Source: Flavobacterium sp. SUN052 (lineage in GTDB: Bacteria > Bacteroidota > Bacteroidia > Flavobacteriales > Flavobacteriaceae). From it: 64,000 nucleotides of DNA. The notes under the pieces were generated by a model. It did not search any database. It had not been told where the DNA came from and worked only from the letters and a program-made list of their open reading frames with translations. Shown here in pieces: positions 9,661-18,243 of this stretch. Numbering within the stretch: the first letter of the stretch is position 1; each line of letters opens with the position of its first letter. The translations under genes were made by a program, and so were the position numbers. The stretch covers positions 186,001-250,000 of the forward strand of contig NZ_JAPQNS010000006.1 in assembly GCF_028867935.1 (NCBI RefSeq). The letters run 5' to 3'.

Positions 9661-11169
9661 TCATTTTGATTTGGCAACGGCTTCCATCAGCAGCGCGTAG
9701 GCTTTGTTTAGGGTTTTGGTGCCAGCTTGCTGTCCTTTGTAATGCCCCAGCCGAACCACTACCAGATCGTGCGACGGGATGATAGTAACCGACTGTCCGC
9801 CAGCGCCGAGCATCATGTAAGCTTCTTTGGGGACTGGGCGAGCACCGTCGCCGTTGATCCAGAATAGGCCACCGTAAATAGGCCGACCGTCAGCCACCCA
9901 GGGTTCGGCGAGAGTACTGACAAATTTCGTAAAGCCCGGCGCCAGAATCCGTTCGCCGTTCCAGATGCCGTCCTGCAAATACAGGTTGCCCAGCCGTGCC
10001 CAGTCGCGGCCGGAAGCAAACTCGTAGCCCTGCGTCAGGAAGTTACCGGATGGGTCAGTTTCCATAATCATGGTCCGCACGCCGATCTTGTCGAACAGGG
10101 CCTGTTGAGGAAACAGGTGGTAGTTTTTGCCCAGTTTTTCGATGCCCAGGCGGTTCAGGTAATTGGTCAGCACAGGGTCGGAGTTGCGGTACCGACCCAC
10201 GGTATTAGGAAGCCACTGCTGAGGCAGGTTAGCTGCGTAATCAAACGAATTACCGGCATCAGTGTAGAGGTACAAATGGTCGGGGTAGCCGAGGGTCGGG
10301 TCGTAGTCGGGGTCTTGTGGGGCGCGGCAATACAGTCCGCTCGACATGTGCATGATGTCCATGATTCGGATTTTACCCCGAGGGTCGCCCTTGCCCTGCC
10401 ACTGCGGAATGGGCGCCGGTTGGTCGAGTTTGTAAACGCCCTGATTCATAAGTATTCCCAGGATGGTAGCCGACAGGCTTTTGCCCATCGACCAGCTTTC
10501 GAGCGGGGTATCTTTGGTGATGCCATCGCCGTACCGTTCGGCAATAATTCGCCCTTTGTACGTCACCACGAAGGCCGCCGTTTGTGCATCGGGTGTTTCG
10601 AACGCGGCATCAATAGCCTGGGTCACCTTAGCCATATCGACTTCAGCAGGCATGGGGCTGGTGGGCAGCACGTCGCCCATCGGCCAGGGGGTGGTGTTCG
10701 CGTCGGGGAGGTTACGCGGGACTTTTACGGGTTTGTAATTCAGTGAATTGCGTCCTTCGGGTAGAGTGATACAGCCCTGATCGCCGGTGTAAATAGCGGT
10801 TCGGGTAACACCGTTCGGTAGCGTAATCGATACCGTTTTCTTGTCGAAGTCAATGACGGGTTTGCCGACTTTGGCCCGTTCCTCGTAGGGGCTGGTAAAG
10901 TACCCCACGTTCTCGGCGGCAAAGTCCGGTTTTAACCCAGTGATGAACACCGCCGAGCACATGATTTTCGCGTAGCCCGACGTATGATGCGACAGCGCAT
11001 CCCCTGGCGGACCTTTGTATGGTGTCTTCAGTGACAGTTCTGCTCCGCGGGCCAGCATCTTCTCACGGGCCGTTTGGGCATGGCTATGCTGTAGGCTTAA
11101 ACCCAGAAAAAACACCAGATAAATCGGTCGTATTCTTTTCCGGCAGGCGTCTTGGTAGATCGTTTTCAT
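9661..11169 (-). CDS. Serine hydrolase, beta-lactamase/class C family (lead gene of operon)
   Basis: Periplasmic serine hydrolase of the beta-lactamase-related family, 502 aa. The nucleophile motif SMGK lies at residues 227-230 and YRNS supplies the second catalytic motif; a signal peptide precedes residue 32. The first ~170 residues form an extra N-terminal segment before the hydrolase fold, longer than in plain class C enzymes. Members act as D-aminopeptidases, esterases or 6-aminohexanoate-dimer hydrolases; the long N-terminal region and order of motifs resemble the last group, but this is an inference. First of four genes packed with gaps of 1, 1 and 29 bp. Confidence 0.85.
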   Translation of the reverse strand: MKTIYQDACRKRIRPIYLVFFLGLSLQHSHAQTAREKMLARGAELSLKTPYKGPPGDALSHHTSGYAKIMCSAVFITGLKPDFAAENVGYFTSPYEERAKVGKPVIDFDKKTVSITLPNGVTRTAIYTGDQGCITLPEGRNSLNYKPVKVPRNLPDANTTPWPMGDVLPTSPMPAEVDMAKVTQAIDAAFETPDAQTAAFVVTYKGRIIAERYGDGITKDTPLESWSMGKSLSATILGILMNQGVYKLDQPAPIPQWQGKGDPRGKIRIMDIMHMSSGLYCRAPQDPDYDPTLGYPDHLYLYTDAGNSFDYAANLPQQWLPNTVGRYRNSDPVLTNYLNRLGIEKLGKNYHLFPQQALFDKIGVRTMIMETDPSGNFLTQGYEFASGRDWARLGNLYLQDGIWNGERILAPGFTKFVSTLAEPWVADGRPIYGGLFWINGDGARPVPKEAYMMLGAGGQSVTIIPSHDLVVVRLGHYKGQQAGTKTLNKAYALLMEAVAKSK

Positions 11170-11234
11170 AATAGAACGGTTGCGGTACCAAGAATACTGA
11201 TTTTTGCCTGATATTCAGCTGTATGTGAGTAATA

Positions 11235-13124
11235 CTATTGCTTTACGAGCCGGAATGCCCGAGTCTGCTGACCATGTGTCTTCAATACGGCTACGTAGGT
11301 GCCAGCGGGCCAGCCGTGGCCAAACGATTGGCTCGTGGGCGTTTCGAACGATTGTATAATTCGGCCACTGATGTCGTACACCGTGCAGCGACAACGGGCG
11401 GTAGTTGTTAGCTGAAATACGTCTGAAGTAGGATTCGGAAAAATCGACACGTCGGTCAGCGAGACTGGTTCCAGACCCGTCACCACGGCGGAGGATGCGG
11501 GTTGCCCAACCAGTTGTAATGACCCCACCGACATTGGCGGCAAACTGACCGTAAGGGTGTTATTAAGGAGCGAGGCTACATTCTTTTTCAGCGCGTTACT
11601 GGTATGCGACACAAAGGTTTCGGTGGCGGGCAGACTAGCCAGCAGTAATAAAGTTGGGGTTTGATTGGGGAAGGACCGGTTTTTGATCGTTAGTGTAACG
11701 GTTTTGGTTTCAGTAGCCGACCGGTTTACTAGCGCTACTGTCAGTGAGTCGTTGGTCTGGTTGGTTGTGGCATAGGCCGACACCAGTTCTTCATTGGTTG
11801 AGATAGCATCGACGCTGGTCCCCAGATTGTACCGGCTAAACAAGTGCAAAACCTCCCACATACCCGGTTGCCAACTCCAGGGCGTAAACAATTCGACTTG
11901 ATTGTTCATAAAATCGCCAAGCGTAGACGCATACCAGACCGCGTGGGTATTGGCATCATTGGCCGAGTTTAGCCCGACTTCGCTTAGCCCCAGCCCCACG
12001 CCATGCGTTGGCCCCATGTACTGTGTGAGCCAATCGCGGCACCGGCCCATAATGTATTCTTTGTTCAGGCTCGTGTCCCAACCTCCCGTTGAAGTCCGTA
12101 TGCCGTTGGCCTCGGGAAACACATAATTTCGGTCGAAAAAGACCCGGTGCATCTGGACCACCTCCGCCGATTTGCTGCTGCCCGGATAAAAGTGAATATC
12201 CAGTACATCGAGCAGCCGGACGCCGGTTCGTTTCTGTTCCTCGGCAATTCGCTTAACGAAGAATTCCAGCCAGGGATATTTCTTGCCATCGGCACCCGTC
12301 ACCGGCTTGTTGTCGTAGTTGTACCATTGCCACTCATTGGCCGTTGCTGGTCCAACCAGTTTGATACTGGGGTCTTTGGCCCGCGCTTTTAACGCCACCG
12401 CTACATATCGCTGAATGAACTCTTCGGCCGAAAGTTGAGTCGCCATCACATCGTCGTGCGTCCCCGACCAGATTTCGGCCTCGTTGTCCATGCTCCAGTA
12501 CCGAATCCGCGCCTTATCGAACCCCAGTCCTTTTGCCCCAAACCAATGATCCAGTATGCCAACGGTTGAGTCGGCGGGCCAATTTTCGAGGTATTGGTCG
12601 GGGTTGCCTTCTTTGAGGGCTTTTGTACTGTTGATGTCGGGGTTTACGGTTCCGCCACCGGCCAGATTCTGGTTGACGCCCTGCCACCATTTCGACTGGT
12701 TGTACCCCCAGTCGTTAAAATTATTCGAATTGGTTTTGGCCGCTTTGCCCAACAACTGAAACGCCCACATTCCCTGCGTACCGGGAAGATTAGTCAGGAG
12801 CGATGCCGCGGCAAAATCCCAGTCGTTGGTGTACACATTATTGTACCAGTCGGGATGGCTCGACAGCTTCCGTCGCCAGTTGTATTTTGAGGCATTGTTG
12901 CCGCCATTTTCCCGCAAAAACCGGAGCCCCGCGTCTTTGTAACGCAACCAGTTGTCCGCCGAAACGGGCTTTCCCGGATCAGCAGACAACGAGTTGTTAC
13001 GGCCGTAGAGGTAGGGCGAAACCGGTTTCCGATTGGCGAGTACATCGATCTGAATCTGCACCGGTTGCGCGCAAACTAGCTGTGTAAAGCAGCTGATAAG
13101 TAAAATATAGCAGAACTTATTCAT
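11235..13124 (-). CDS. GH44-like secreted glycanase with T9SS sorting domain
   Basis: Predicted endo-acting glycoside hydrolase resembling family GH44 (endoglucanase/xyloglucanase), 629 aa. Signal peptide 1-20. The GH44-type acid/base motif DNEAEIWSGTH has its Glu at residue 215, and SEVGLN at about 381-386 offers the nucleophile Glu382, a spacing compatible with that family. A beta-sandwich follows, then a T9SS type A sorting domain from about PVSLTDVSIFPNPTSDVF to the end. It should be delivered to the cell surface to attack beta-glucans. No SusC/SusD pair or other glycanase is adjacent, so it is not part of a visible polysaccharide utilisation locus. The family assignment rests on motif reading. 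Confidence 0.78.
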   Translation of the reverse strand: MNKFCYILLISCFTQLVCAQPVQIQIDVLANRKPVSPYLYGRNNSLSADPGKPVSADNWLRYKDAGLRFLRENGGNNASKYNWRRKLSSHPDWYNNVYTNDWDFAAASLLTNLPGTQGMWAFQLLGKAAKTNSNNFNDWGYNQSKWWQGVNQNLAGGGTVNPDINSTKALKEGNPDQYLENWPADSTVGILDHWFGAKGLGFDKARIRYWSMDNEAEIWSGTHDDVMATQLSAEEFIQRYVAVALKARAKDPSIKLVGPATANEWQWYNYDNKPVTGADGKKYPWLEFFVKRIAEEQKRTGVRLLDVLDIHFYPGSSKSAEVVQMHRVFFDRNYVFPEANGIRTSTGGWDTSLNKEYIMGRCRDWLTQYMGPTHGVGLGLSEVGLNSANDANTHAVWYASTLGDFMNNQVELFTPWSWQPGMWEVLHLFSRYNLGTSVDAISTNEELVSAYATTNQTNDSLTVALVNRSATETKTVTLTIKNRSFPNQTPTLLLLASLPATETFVSHTSNALKKNVASLLNNTLTVSLPPMSVGSLQLVGQPASSAVVTGLEPVSLTDVSIFPNPTSDVFQLTTTARCRCTVYDISGRIIQSFETPTSQSFGHGWPAGTYVAVLKTHGQQTRAFRLVKQ

Positions 13125-13175
13125 ACTTATCGTAAGGGTACCAAGTTGGTTTTTTACTTCCCCGGTAACTCCAGC

Positions 13176-14522
13176 TCACCGTGTTAATCGATAAATAAAC
13201 AGCGCCGTACGCTGAATCAGTAGGGGGAACTCTTTGGTATTCAGGGTTTCTTCGATGCTGTGTGCGCCCTTGCCCGATGCACCCAGCCCATCCAGACAAG
13301 GCAGATATTTCGCGACAAACGAAATGTCGCCCGCCCCGCGTAAGCCAGGGTCGGTAGCAGCAACGGGACCGAGCCCCATGTCTTTGCTGAGTTTGTCGAG
13401 CTGAAGGCGGAGGGCATCGTTGGCGGCTGTGGGCTCCATACCCGGAATGCCATCTTCAAACGAAATGGTAGCTTTGGTGAGGGGTAGACTCTTATCGACA
13501 ATTTCGCGCATTTTAGCACGGGCGTTCTCTTTCTGGACTTCGGTCAGAAAGCGTAAGTCGCCTTTGACCAGAGCGGTGCCTGCAACGATGTTGGTTTTGC
13601 CGATGGTTTCTGCTTTGGCCGTCTTGTCGTCATACTTCACCTCAGAACCACCCACAATGAGGCCGGGGTTGAAGGTCAGGTATTGCTCCTGACCCAGTGT
13701 CCGGCGAAACTCATTCAGAATCCGGACGGCTTCATAAATAGCCCCATAGCCCATATCGCTGAAAATGCGCGACGAGTGCCCCGTCCGTGCTTTCACGTTC
13801 AGCGTCCAACTGCTCGACCCGCGCCGACCCGTGGTCACCGTGCGTAATCCGCCCGCTGTTTCGAAACCCAACGCAACGTCACACTGCTTAGCTCGCTCCA
13901 CAAAATCGATCCGACTGGCGGCACCGCCCCCGCTTTCTTCGTCGCCCGTGAAATAGATGGTAATCGAGGTGTCGTCGAGCAGTTTTTGCTCATTCAGGGC
14001 TTTGAGAGCGGCAATCACCACCATATCACCCCCTTTCATATCGTTGACGCCCTGTCCTGAGGCCGTCGAATCGTTGACCCGCGTGAACGGCTCCATCGGC
14101 AGGCTTTTCTCGAAAACGGTATCCAGGTGGCCAATCAGAAATAGTTTTTTGCCTTTCTTACCCTGCCGAGTAGCGACCAGATGGCCCGCCCGGTTGATGG
14201 AGTCGGGTAGGGTAACCCACTCCGTTTTGAAGCCCAGTTTGTCAAACTCCTCAGCCATTAGTTTGCCCACCACTCGAACGCCCTCTTTATTGAGCGATCC
14301 GCTGTTGATGTTGACCACTTTTTCCAGAAAAGCTTCGATTTCGGGCTGTTGCCGACGGGCCGTCTCCACAATTTTTTGTTCAACTGGCGTCAGCGACTGA
14401 CTGTATGCGCTCGAACTGAATAGGAGTAGGCTGAAGACTAACCTCACCCCAACCCCTCTCCTTGCGAAGGAGAGGAGCTTTTTTACACCAAAGGGTGCTT
14501 CAAGAAAGAATGTTTGTTTCAT
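13176..14522 (-). CDS. Exported M20 family metallopeptidase (carboxypeptidase G2-like)
   Basis: Zinc-dependent peptidase of family M20A, 448 aa. LIGHLDTVFE carries the first metal ligands, VNDMKGGDMV the bridging Asp, and GDEESGG the catalytic and metal Glu residues; a dimerisation domain (RTGHSS onward) follows. It probably releases C-terminal amino acids from peptides or conjugates in the periplasm. The N terminus is odd: residues about 14-28 (KKLLSFARRGVGVRL) are encoded by a palindromic repeat element at 14441-14481, and only then comes the hydrophobic core VFSLLLFSSSAYS. The start at 14522 is the only ATG ahead of that core. It lies 37 bp after a serine hydrolase gene on the same strand. 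Confidence 0.87.
   Translation of the reverse strand: MKQTFFLEAPFGVKKLLSFARRGVGVRLVFSLLLFSSSAYSQSLTPVEQKIVETARRQQPEIEAFLEKVVNINSGSLNKEGVRVVGKLMAEEFDKLGFKTEWVTLPDSINRAGHLVATRQGKKGKKLFLIGHLDTVFEKSLPMEPFTRVNDSTASGQGVNDMKGGDMVVIAALKALNEQKLLDDTSITIYFTGDEESGGGAASRIDFVERAKQCDVALGFETAGGLRTVTTGRRGSSSWTLNVKARTGHSSRIFSDMGYGAIYEAVRILNEFRRTLGQEQYLTFNPGLIVGGSEVKYDDKTAKAETIGKTNIVAGTALVKGDLRFLTEVQKENARAKMREIVDKSLPLTKATISFEDGIPGMEPTAANDALRLQLDKLSKDMGLGPVAATDPGLRGAGDISFVAKYLPCLDGLGASGKGAHSIEETLNTKEFPLLIQRTALFIYRLTR
14441..14481. repeat. Palindromic dispersed repeat inside the M20 signal peptide
   Basis: CCTCACCCCAACCCCTCTCC, then the loop TTGCGA, then AGGAGAGG: the same element type as at 43247-43304 and 43359-43401. 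Here it lies inside a coding region and stays in frame. Confidence 0.8.
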
Positions 14523-14559
14523 GATTGTATTCGTTCTGGTGGTTGGTAATCAAGCTAAA

Positions 14560-15786
14560 TTACTTCGTAAAAGAGTCCAGCACGCGCTTTACTATGCCGT
14601 CCATGGCTTTGGTGTCGATCCAGCGAACAACCATCACCAGGTCGTGTTCAGTGTCGACATAGATCATGTTGGTGCCGTTGCCCAAATGGTAGTAGCTACT
14701 GACGGGGGCCGAGGGCAACAGTTTATGGTCGGTGTTCAGGAAGTAGTTCATATACCCGTAAGTCGGTTGAGCTGGTGTGGGTGTCCGTGACTGGTTGATC
14801 CACTGTTCCGAAATCAACTGCCGACCGTTCCAGTTGCCTTTGTTCAGGGTGAGCAGCCCGAACCGGGCCATGTCGAGGGCGTTGATAAACATGCCGCCCC
14901 CCCAGTGTCCACCGCCACTCACCGACTGCACAGCTTGTCCATCCAGCACAATCCACGAGTTGCGGTAACCGGTCCAGCGCCAGGTGTTCGACGCGCCAAT
15001 AGCATCCATCACGTTTTCTTTCAGCACCTGCGGTAGTGGTTTTCGCCAGACGCTCGTGGCCGCCAGCGCCAGCGCATTCACCCGAACGTCGTTATACTCA
15101 TACACCGCTCCGGGCAGATTTCGTTTGCGGTTGAGCCATTTGGTGGGGTCGGCATCGGGGCGGTCGGCCCAGTCTGTTTTGCCCCAGAGCGTACCCTCAA
15201 AATCGCTAGTTTGGCGCAGCATATGGTCCCAGGTGATGGTACGGTTGTGTGGCGTTTGAAACGGCGTGAGCAGTTCGGGTTTGCCAAAATCTTCAGTAGG
15301 GCGTGTAACAGGCTGATTATACAACTCGATAGGAGGGACGTAGCTGGCCACCGTGTCGTTCACGCTTCGGATTAGCCCTTTGTCCACGGCCAGACCAACC
15401 ACAGTCGACAGAAAACTTTTGGTAACGCTGTGAGTGATGTCGCAGCGTTGCGGTTCACCCCACTCGGCCACAATATAGCCCTTGTACACGATTACGCCCG
15501 TGGGCTCCCCCCGATCCGCAAAAGGCCCAATCGCGTAGCCAAATGGCTCTTTACCAAACGACTGGTAGTGCGACTGCTCCATACTGCGCGGATTCTTGAT
15601 CTCATTCTCGCGGTGAAAAGCGATAGCTTCCTGAAGTTTCGCTGCCGCCAAACCCATTTCGGCCGGAGTTTTTCGGAACCATTGGTGAGCGGGGGGGAAA
15701 TACGCGGCCGTTTGGGTTGCTGTCTTGTTCTGAGCAAGAGTCACTGTGCTCAGCAGCAGGAGTAAGGTAGTAAACTTTAGAGTCAT
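14560..15786 (-). CDS. Serine hydrolase, beta-lactamase/class C family
   Basis: Second periplasmic beta-lactamase-fold serine hydrolase, 408 aa with a signal peptide (residues 1-19). The nucleophile motif SVTK is at residues 120-123 and YEYND gives the Tyr-x-Asn-like second motif; HLGNGTNMIYV stands where a KTG/HxG box is expected. Paralogous in fold, but clearly diverged from the enzymes at 9661 and 22611. Substrate unknown: D-peptides, esters or beta-lactams are all possible. It is followed after 37 bp by the M20 peptidase gene, suggesting a two-gene peptide or amide hydrolysis unit. A short hairpin (15795-15803 with 15810-15818) lies directly before its start. Confidence 0.85.
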   Translation of the reverse strand: MTLKFTTLLLLLSTVTLAQNKTATQTAAYFPPAHQWFRKTPAEMGLAAAKLQEAIAFHRENEIKNPRSMEQSHYQSFGKEPFGYAIGPFADRGEPTGVIVYKGYIVAEWGEPQRCDITHSVTKSFLSTVVGLAVDKGLIRSVNDTVASYVPPIELYNQPVTRPTEDFGKPELLTPFQTPHNRTITWDHMLRQTSDFEGTLWGKTDWADRPDADPTKWLNRKRNLPGAVYEYNDVRVNALALAATSVWRKPLPQVLKENVMDAIGASNTWRWTGYRNSWIVLDGQAVQSVSGGGHWGGGMFINALDMARFGLLTLNKGNWNGRQLISEQWINQSRTPTPAQPTYGYMNYFLNTDHKLLPSAPVSSYYHLGNGTNMIYVDTEHDLVMVVRWIDTKAMDGIVKRVLDSFTK

Positions 15787-15900
15787 CTATGCGGGAGGTT
15801 TGAAGACGATCAAACCTCAATAAACGACATTTTCGGTTGTTTTGGCGCTGTAAGACTAATTATTCTGACCCTTAACTGGTCATAGACTAGCTGTACGTCA

Positions 15901-15956
15901 AAACAGCAGGCAAAAAACCGTTCTGAGTCTCGCTCACGGTCTTTCGCCTGCTGTTT
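15901..15956 (-). terminator. Hairpin downstream of the pore-forming protein gene
   Basis: Perfect 11-bp arms AAACAGCAGGC (15901-15911) and GCCTGCTGTTT (15946-15956) lie in the 289-bp gap between two minus-strand genes. Nothing else in this gap looks like a gene. The T-rich end of the stem fits termination of the gene at 16076-18178. Confidence 0.55.
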
Positions 15957-16075
15957 GGTTAATGGGACGATACGCTGAATGAAGTGGTTTTATTTGGCCA
16001 ATATTCAGCTGACGTTACAGAAGATACCCTCAGAATCAATCACCTAATTCTCCAACACGCCCTTAGATAGGTCAA

Positions 16076-18178
16076 TTAGAAAGTAGATTCCCAATCACCC
16101 CAAGAGCTTGATTTTAAATCATACTTGCATAGATATGGCGTTCCCTGTAAAATACTAATGAAGTAGGTATTATTACCATTAAGTATAGTAGTAAAAAAAT
16201 CAGGGTTTGATACGCCATTAAAATTTGGTACCCATTCACCCCATTTGTATTCTATTCTAGGAATTTTATATAGGGAACCGCCTTCTTCAAGTGCAAAAAG
16301 TTGAATGGTTGACTTGTTATTAACTACATGAATATTCTTAATGTTAAAATTAGCGGGTATAGGGTCTAGCTTAGACCATGTAGCGTATTTCGTATAATAC
16401 ACTTTGGTATAAAGCTTCCCATCTTCTGTCACTAAATACAGAGACATTCGGTCAGATTCAGTATTAACCTCAATGGATTGAAATTTAAAATTAGGTGCAA
16501 TATCGTTTTCCCAATTACTCCAAACTCCATATTTACTGCAATTTCTCCTCCAAATACTGTTATCCTCTGAAAGGACTAAAATAAATAAGTTCCCATTTTC
16601 GATTCCAGTTTTTATAGATATTATGTTTTTATCTTTCAGGAAACCATAATCCCAAGGTGTCCAGTTGTTTAAAGATTTATCGTATTCTGATTTAATAACA
16701 TCACCGTTCTCAGTAATAGCAAGTAACAGGCCTCCTCCACCTGAAAAAGTAGTTGATAATATATCTGTAATTTTACCTTTTATATTATTAAAATTTGGCT
16801 CCCATTTACTCCATTTACTTTGTGTGTTCTGAGAAGAAGAGTATATTACTCCTTCGAAACTAATTCCAAGTAGAAGATTTTTCTGAATTTGTTTGAGGGG
16901 TGTTAATGATTGAAATTGAATACTGTCAGATGAATTAAAAATTTTCCAATTTTGCCATCTATTATTTATAAATTTCCGATTTAATACGGTACCATCATTT
17001 TTAATAGCGAAAATCTCGCTACCGTTACTATAAACCGAGGAGAAATCTTGAGCTGCCAGTGGAGAAATAATTTGTTTTGTAACCAACTTGGAATAGAGAA
17101 CTCCTGTATAGGTTCCTGTGGATGTATAACTCATCATCTCCCCAACAGTATTATTCTTACCTATTGGATCAAAGAACTTAATTTCATATCTAAAGGGGAT
17201 TTCCAAATCAACAGTCTTATATTGACTTTGGATATTGACTTTACTTTTTCCTGGAACTATGTAAGTGGGTGACCAGTCGGTTGTTGAGGTATGAGTCAGT
17301 GAGTTTTCATTAGTTTCAGTTTTGGTATTAGTTCTATTCCAGCTAAACGTAAATTCTGCGCCGACAGGAGATGCATCACTACCAACTCTAACCTTTGCCT
17401 CAATGTTATGGCTAATTGACGTTTCATTAGAAAACGTAAAGGTTTCTGATTGTTCAAAGGTTTGAATTCTGGAGTTGGTAACAGTAGTGGGTGTATCAGC
17501 TGGGTTAGGAAACTCAAAGTCGTCAAAACTTCTTAGCGAAGCTTTAGCTAATTGATCTTTTACAGCCTCTGGTTGTAATATTATATCTCCCATTTTTATA
17601 GCATAGCCAAATGAAAATGTTAGTTGGTCTACAATTGCGCCAGATCTTCCACTAATTGTACGCAATGGTCGGATACCATCAGAATCACCTTTAATCTCTA
17701 TAACGCCAGAAATCCCCTCTATTATGCCAAAATTCATAGACCATTTTACATCTTTTGTGCCAGGTAAACCAAAACCAAACTTTATCCCTCGGATACAAGT
17801 ATTCCCTTCATAAATACCCTGAATCACTTTGACTCTTTTGATTTCCATTCCATCAGGAACGTCAAAAAATTGAAAGTAACCACCATCTCCTCCATGCCAT
17901 TCTTTTTGATCTTGACCATAATATACACTAATAGCATCTAAGAACTCTCCACATCTTACTTCAATTCTAGTTATTTTATCATGAATATCCTTATCCTCCC
18001 ACTTTCCTCCCCCGCTTCCCCCAACAGTTGATGTAGACAGAGATTTTGTGTACAGTTGATTTAATGTTGGGTTTTGGGCCAGGCTTACTATTACAGTGAT
18101 GCCCCAGAGCAGCAGCGTGCAAAAGATGTTATTTCCGAGTCCAATAGCGGGACGTGCGAAGTAGTTAGTGAGAAACAT
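16076..18178 (-). CDS. Predicted secreted pore-forming protein: jacalin-like lectin, aerolysin-like module, beta-propeller
   Basis: 700-aa exported protein in three parts. (1) Signal peptide to about residue 35, then a jacalin-like lectin at about 50-192: it opens with VGGSGGGKWED, continues with ITRIEVRCGEFLDAISVYYG and ends with IVDQLTFSFGY. (2) An aerolysin/ETX-MTX2-like region at about 230-365: alternating Ser/Thr-rich strands (QSETFTFSNETSIS, AEFTFSWNRTNTKTETNENS), then VPGKSKVNIQSQYKTVDLEI, as in natterin-type toxins. (3) Seven repeats of about 45-50 aa at 375-700, each ending in a W-x-x-W-type motif (WQNW, WSKW, WTPW, WSNW, WSKL, WGEW, WGDW), like PLL/tachylectin-type sugar-binding propellers. 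The inferred role is glycan-targeted membrane attack on competitors or eukaryotes. The gene is visibly more AT-rich than its neighbours, suggesting transfer. No partner or immunity gene is visible. Confidence 0.7.
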   Translation of the reverse strand: MFLTNYFARPAIGLGNNIFCTLLLWGITVIVSLAQNPTLNQLYTKSLSTSTVGGSGGGKWEDKDIHDKITRIEVRCGEFLDAISVYYGQDQKEWHGGDGGYFQFFDVPDGMEIKRVKVIQGIYEGNTCIRGIKFGFGLPGTKDVKWSMNFGIIEGISGVIEIKGDSDGIRPLRTISGRSGAIVDQLTFSFGYAIKMGDIILQPEAVKDQLAKASLRSFDDFEFPNPADTPTTVTNSRIQTFEQSETFTFSNETSISHNIEAKVRVGSDASPVGAEFTFSWNRTNTKTETNENSLTHTSTTDWSPTYIVPGKSKVNIQSQYKTVDLEIPFRYEIKFFDPIGKNNTVGEMMSYTSTGTYTGVLYSKLVTKQIISPLAAQDFSSVYSNGSEIFAIKNDGTVLNRKFINNRWQNWKIFNSSDSIQFQSLTPLKQIQKNLLLGISFEGVIYSSSQNTQSKWSKWEPNFNNIKGKITDILSTTFSGGGGLLLAITENGDVIKSEYDKSLNNWTPWDYGFLKDKNIISIKTGIENGNLFILVLSEDNSIWRRNCSKYGVWSNWENDIAPNFKFQSIEVNTESDRMSLYLVTEDGKLYTKVYYTKYATWSKLDPIPANFNIKNIHVVNNKSTIQLFALEEGGSLYKIPRIEYKWGEWVPNFNGVSNPDFFTTILNGNNTYFISILQGTPYLCKYDLKSSSWGDWESTF

Positions 18179-18243
18179 AAGTTGTAGTTGTTTGAAAAAA
18201 TTGGTTTAGTAATTCAATATTTTCTCGATTTAAAATCCACGCA

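Noticed and set aside
10105..10746. 213-codon open frame on the plus strand
   Set aside because: Shadow of the serine hydrolase gene with conserved SMGK and YRN motifs on the minus strand.
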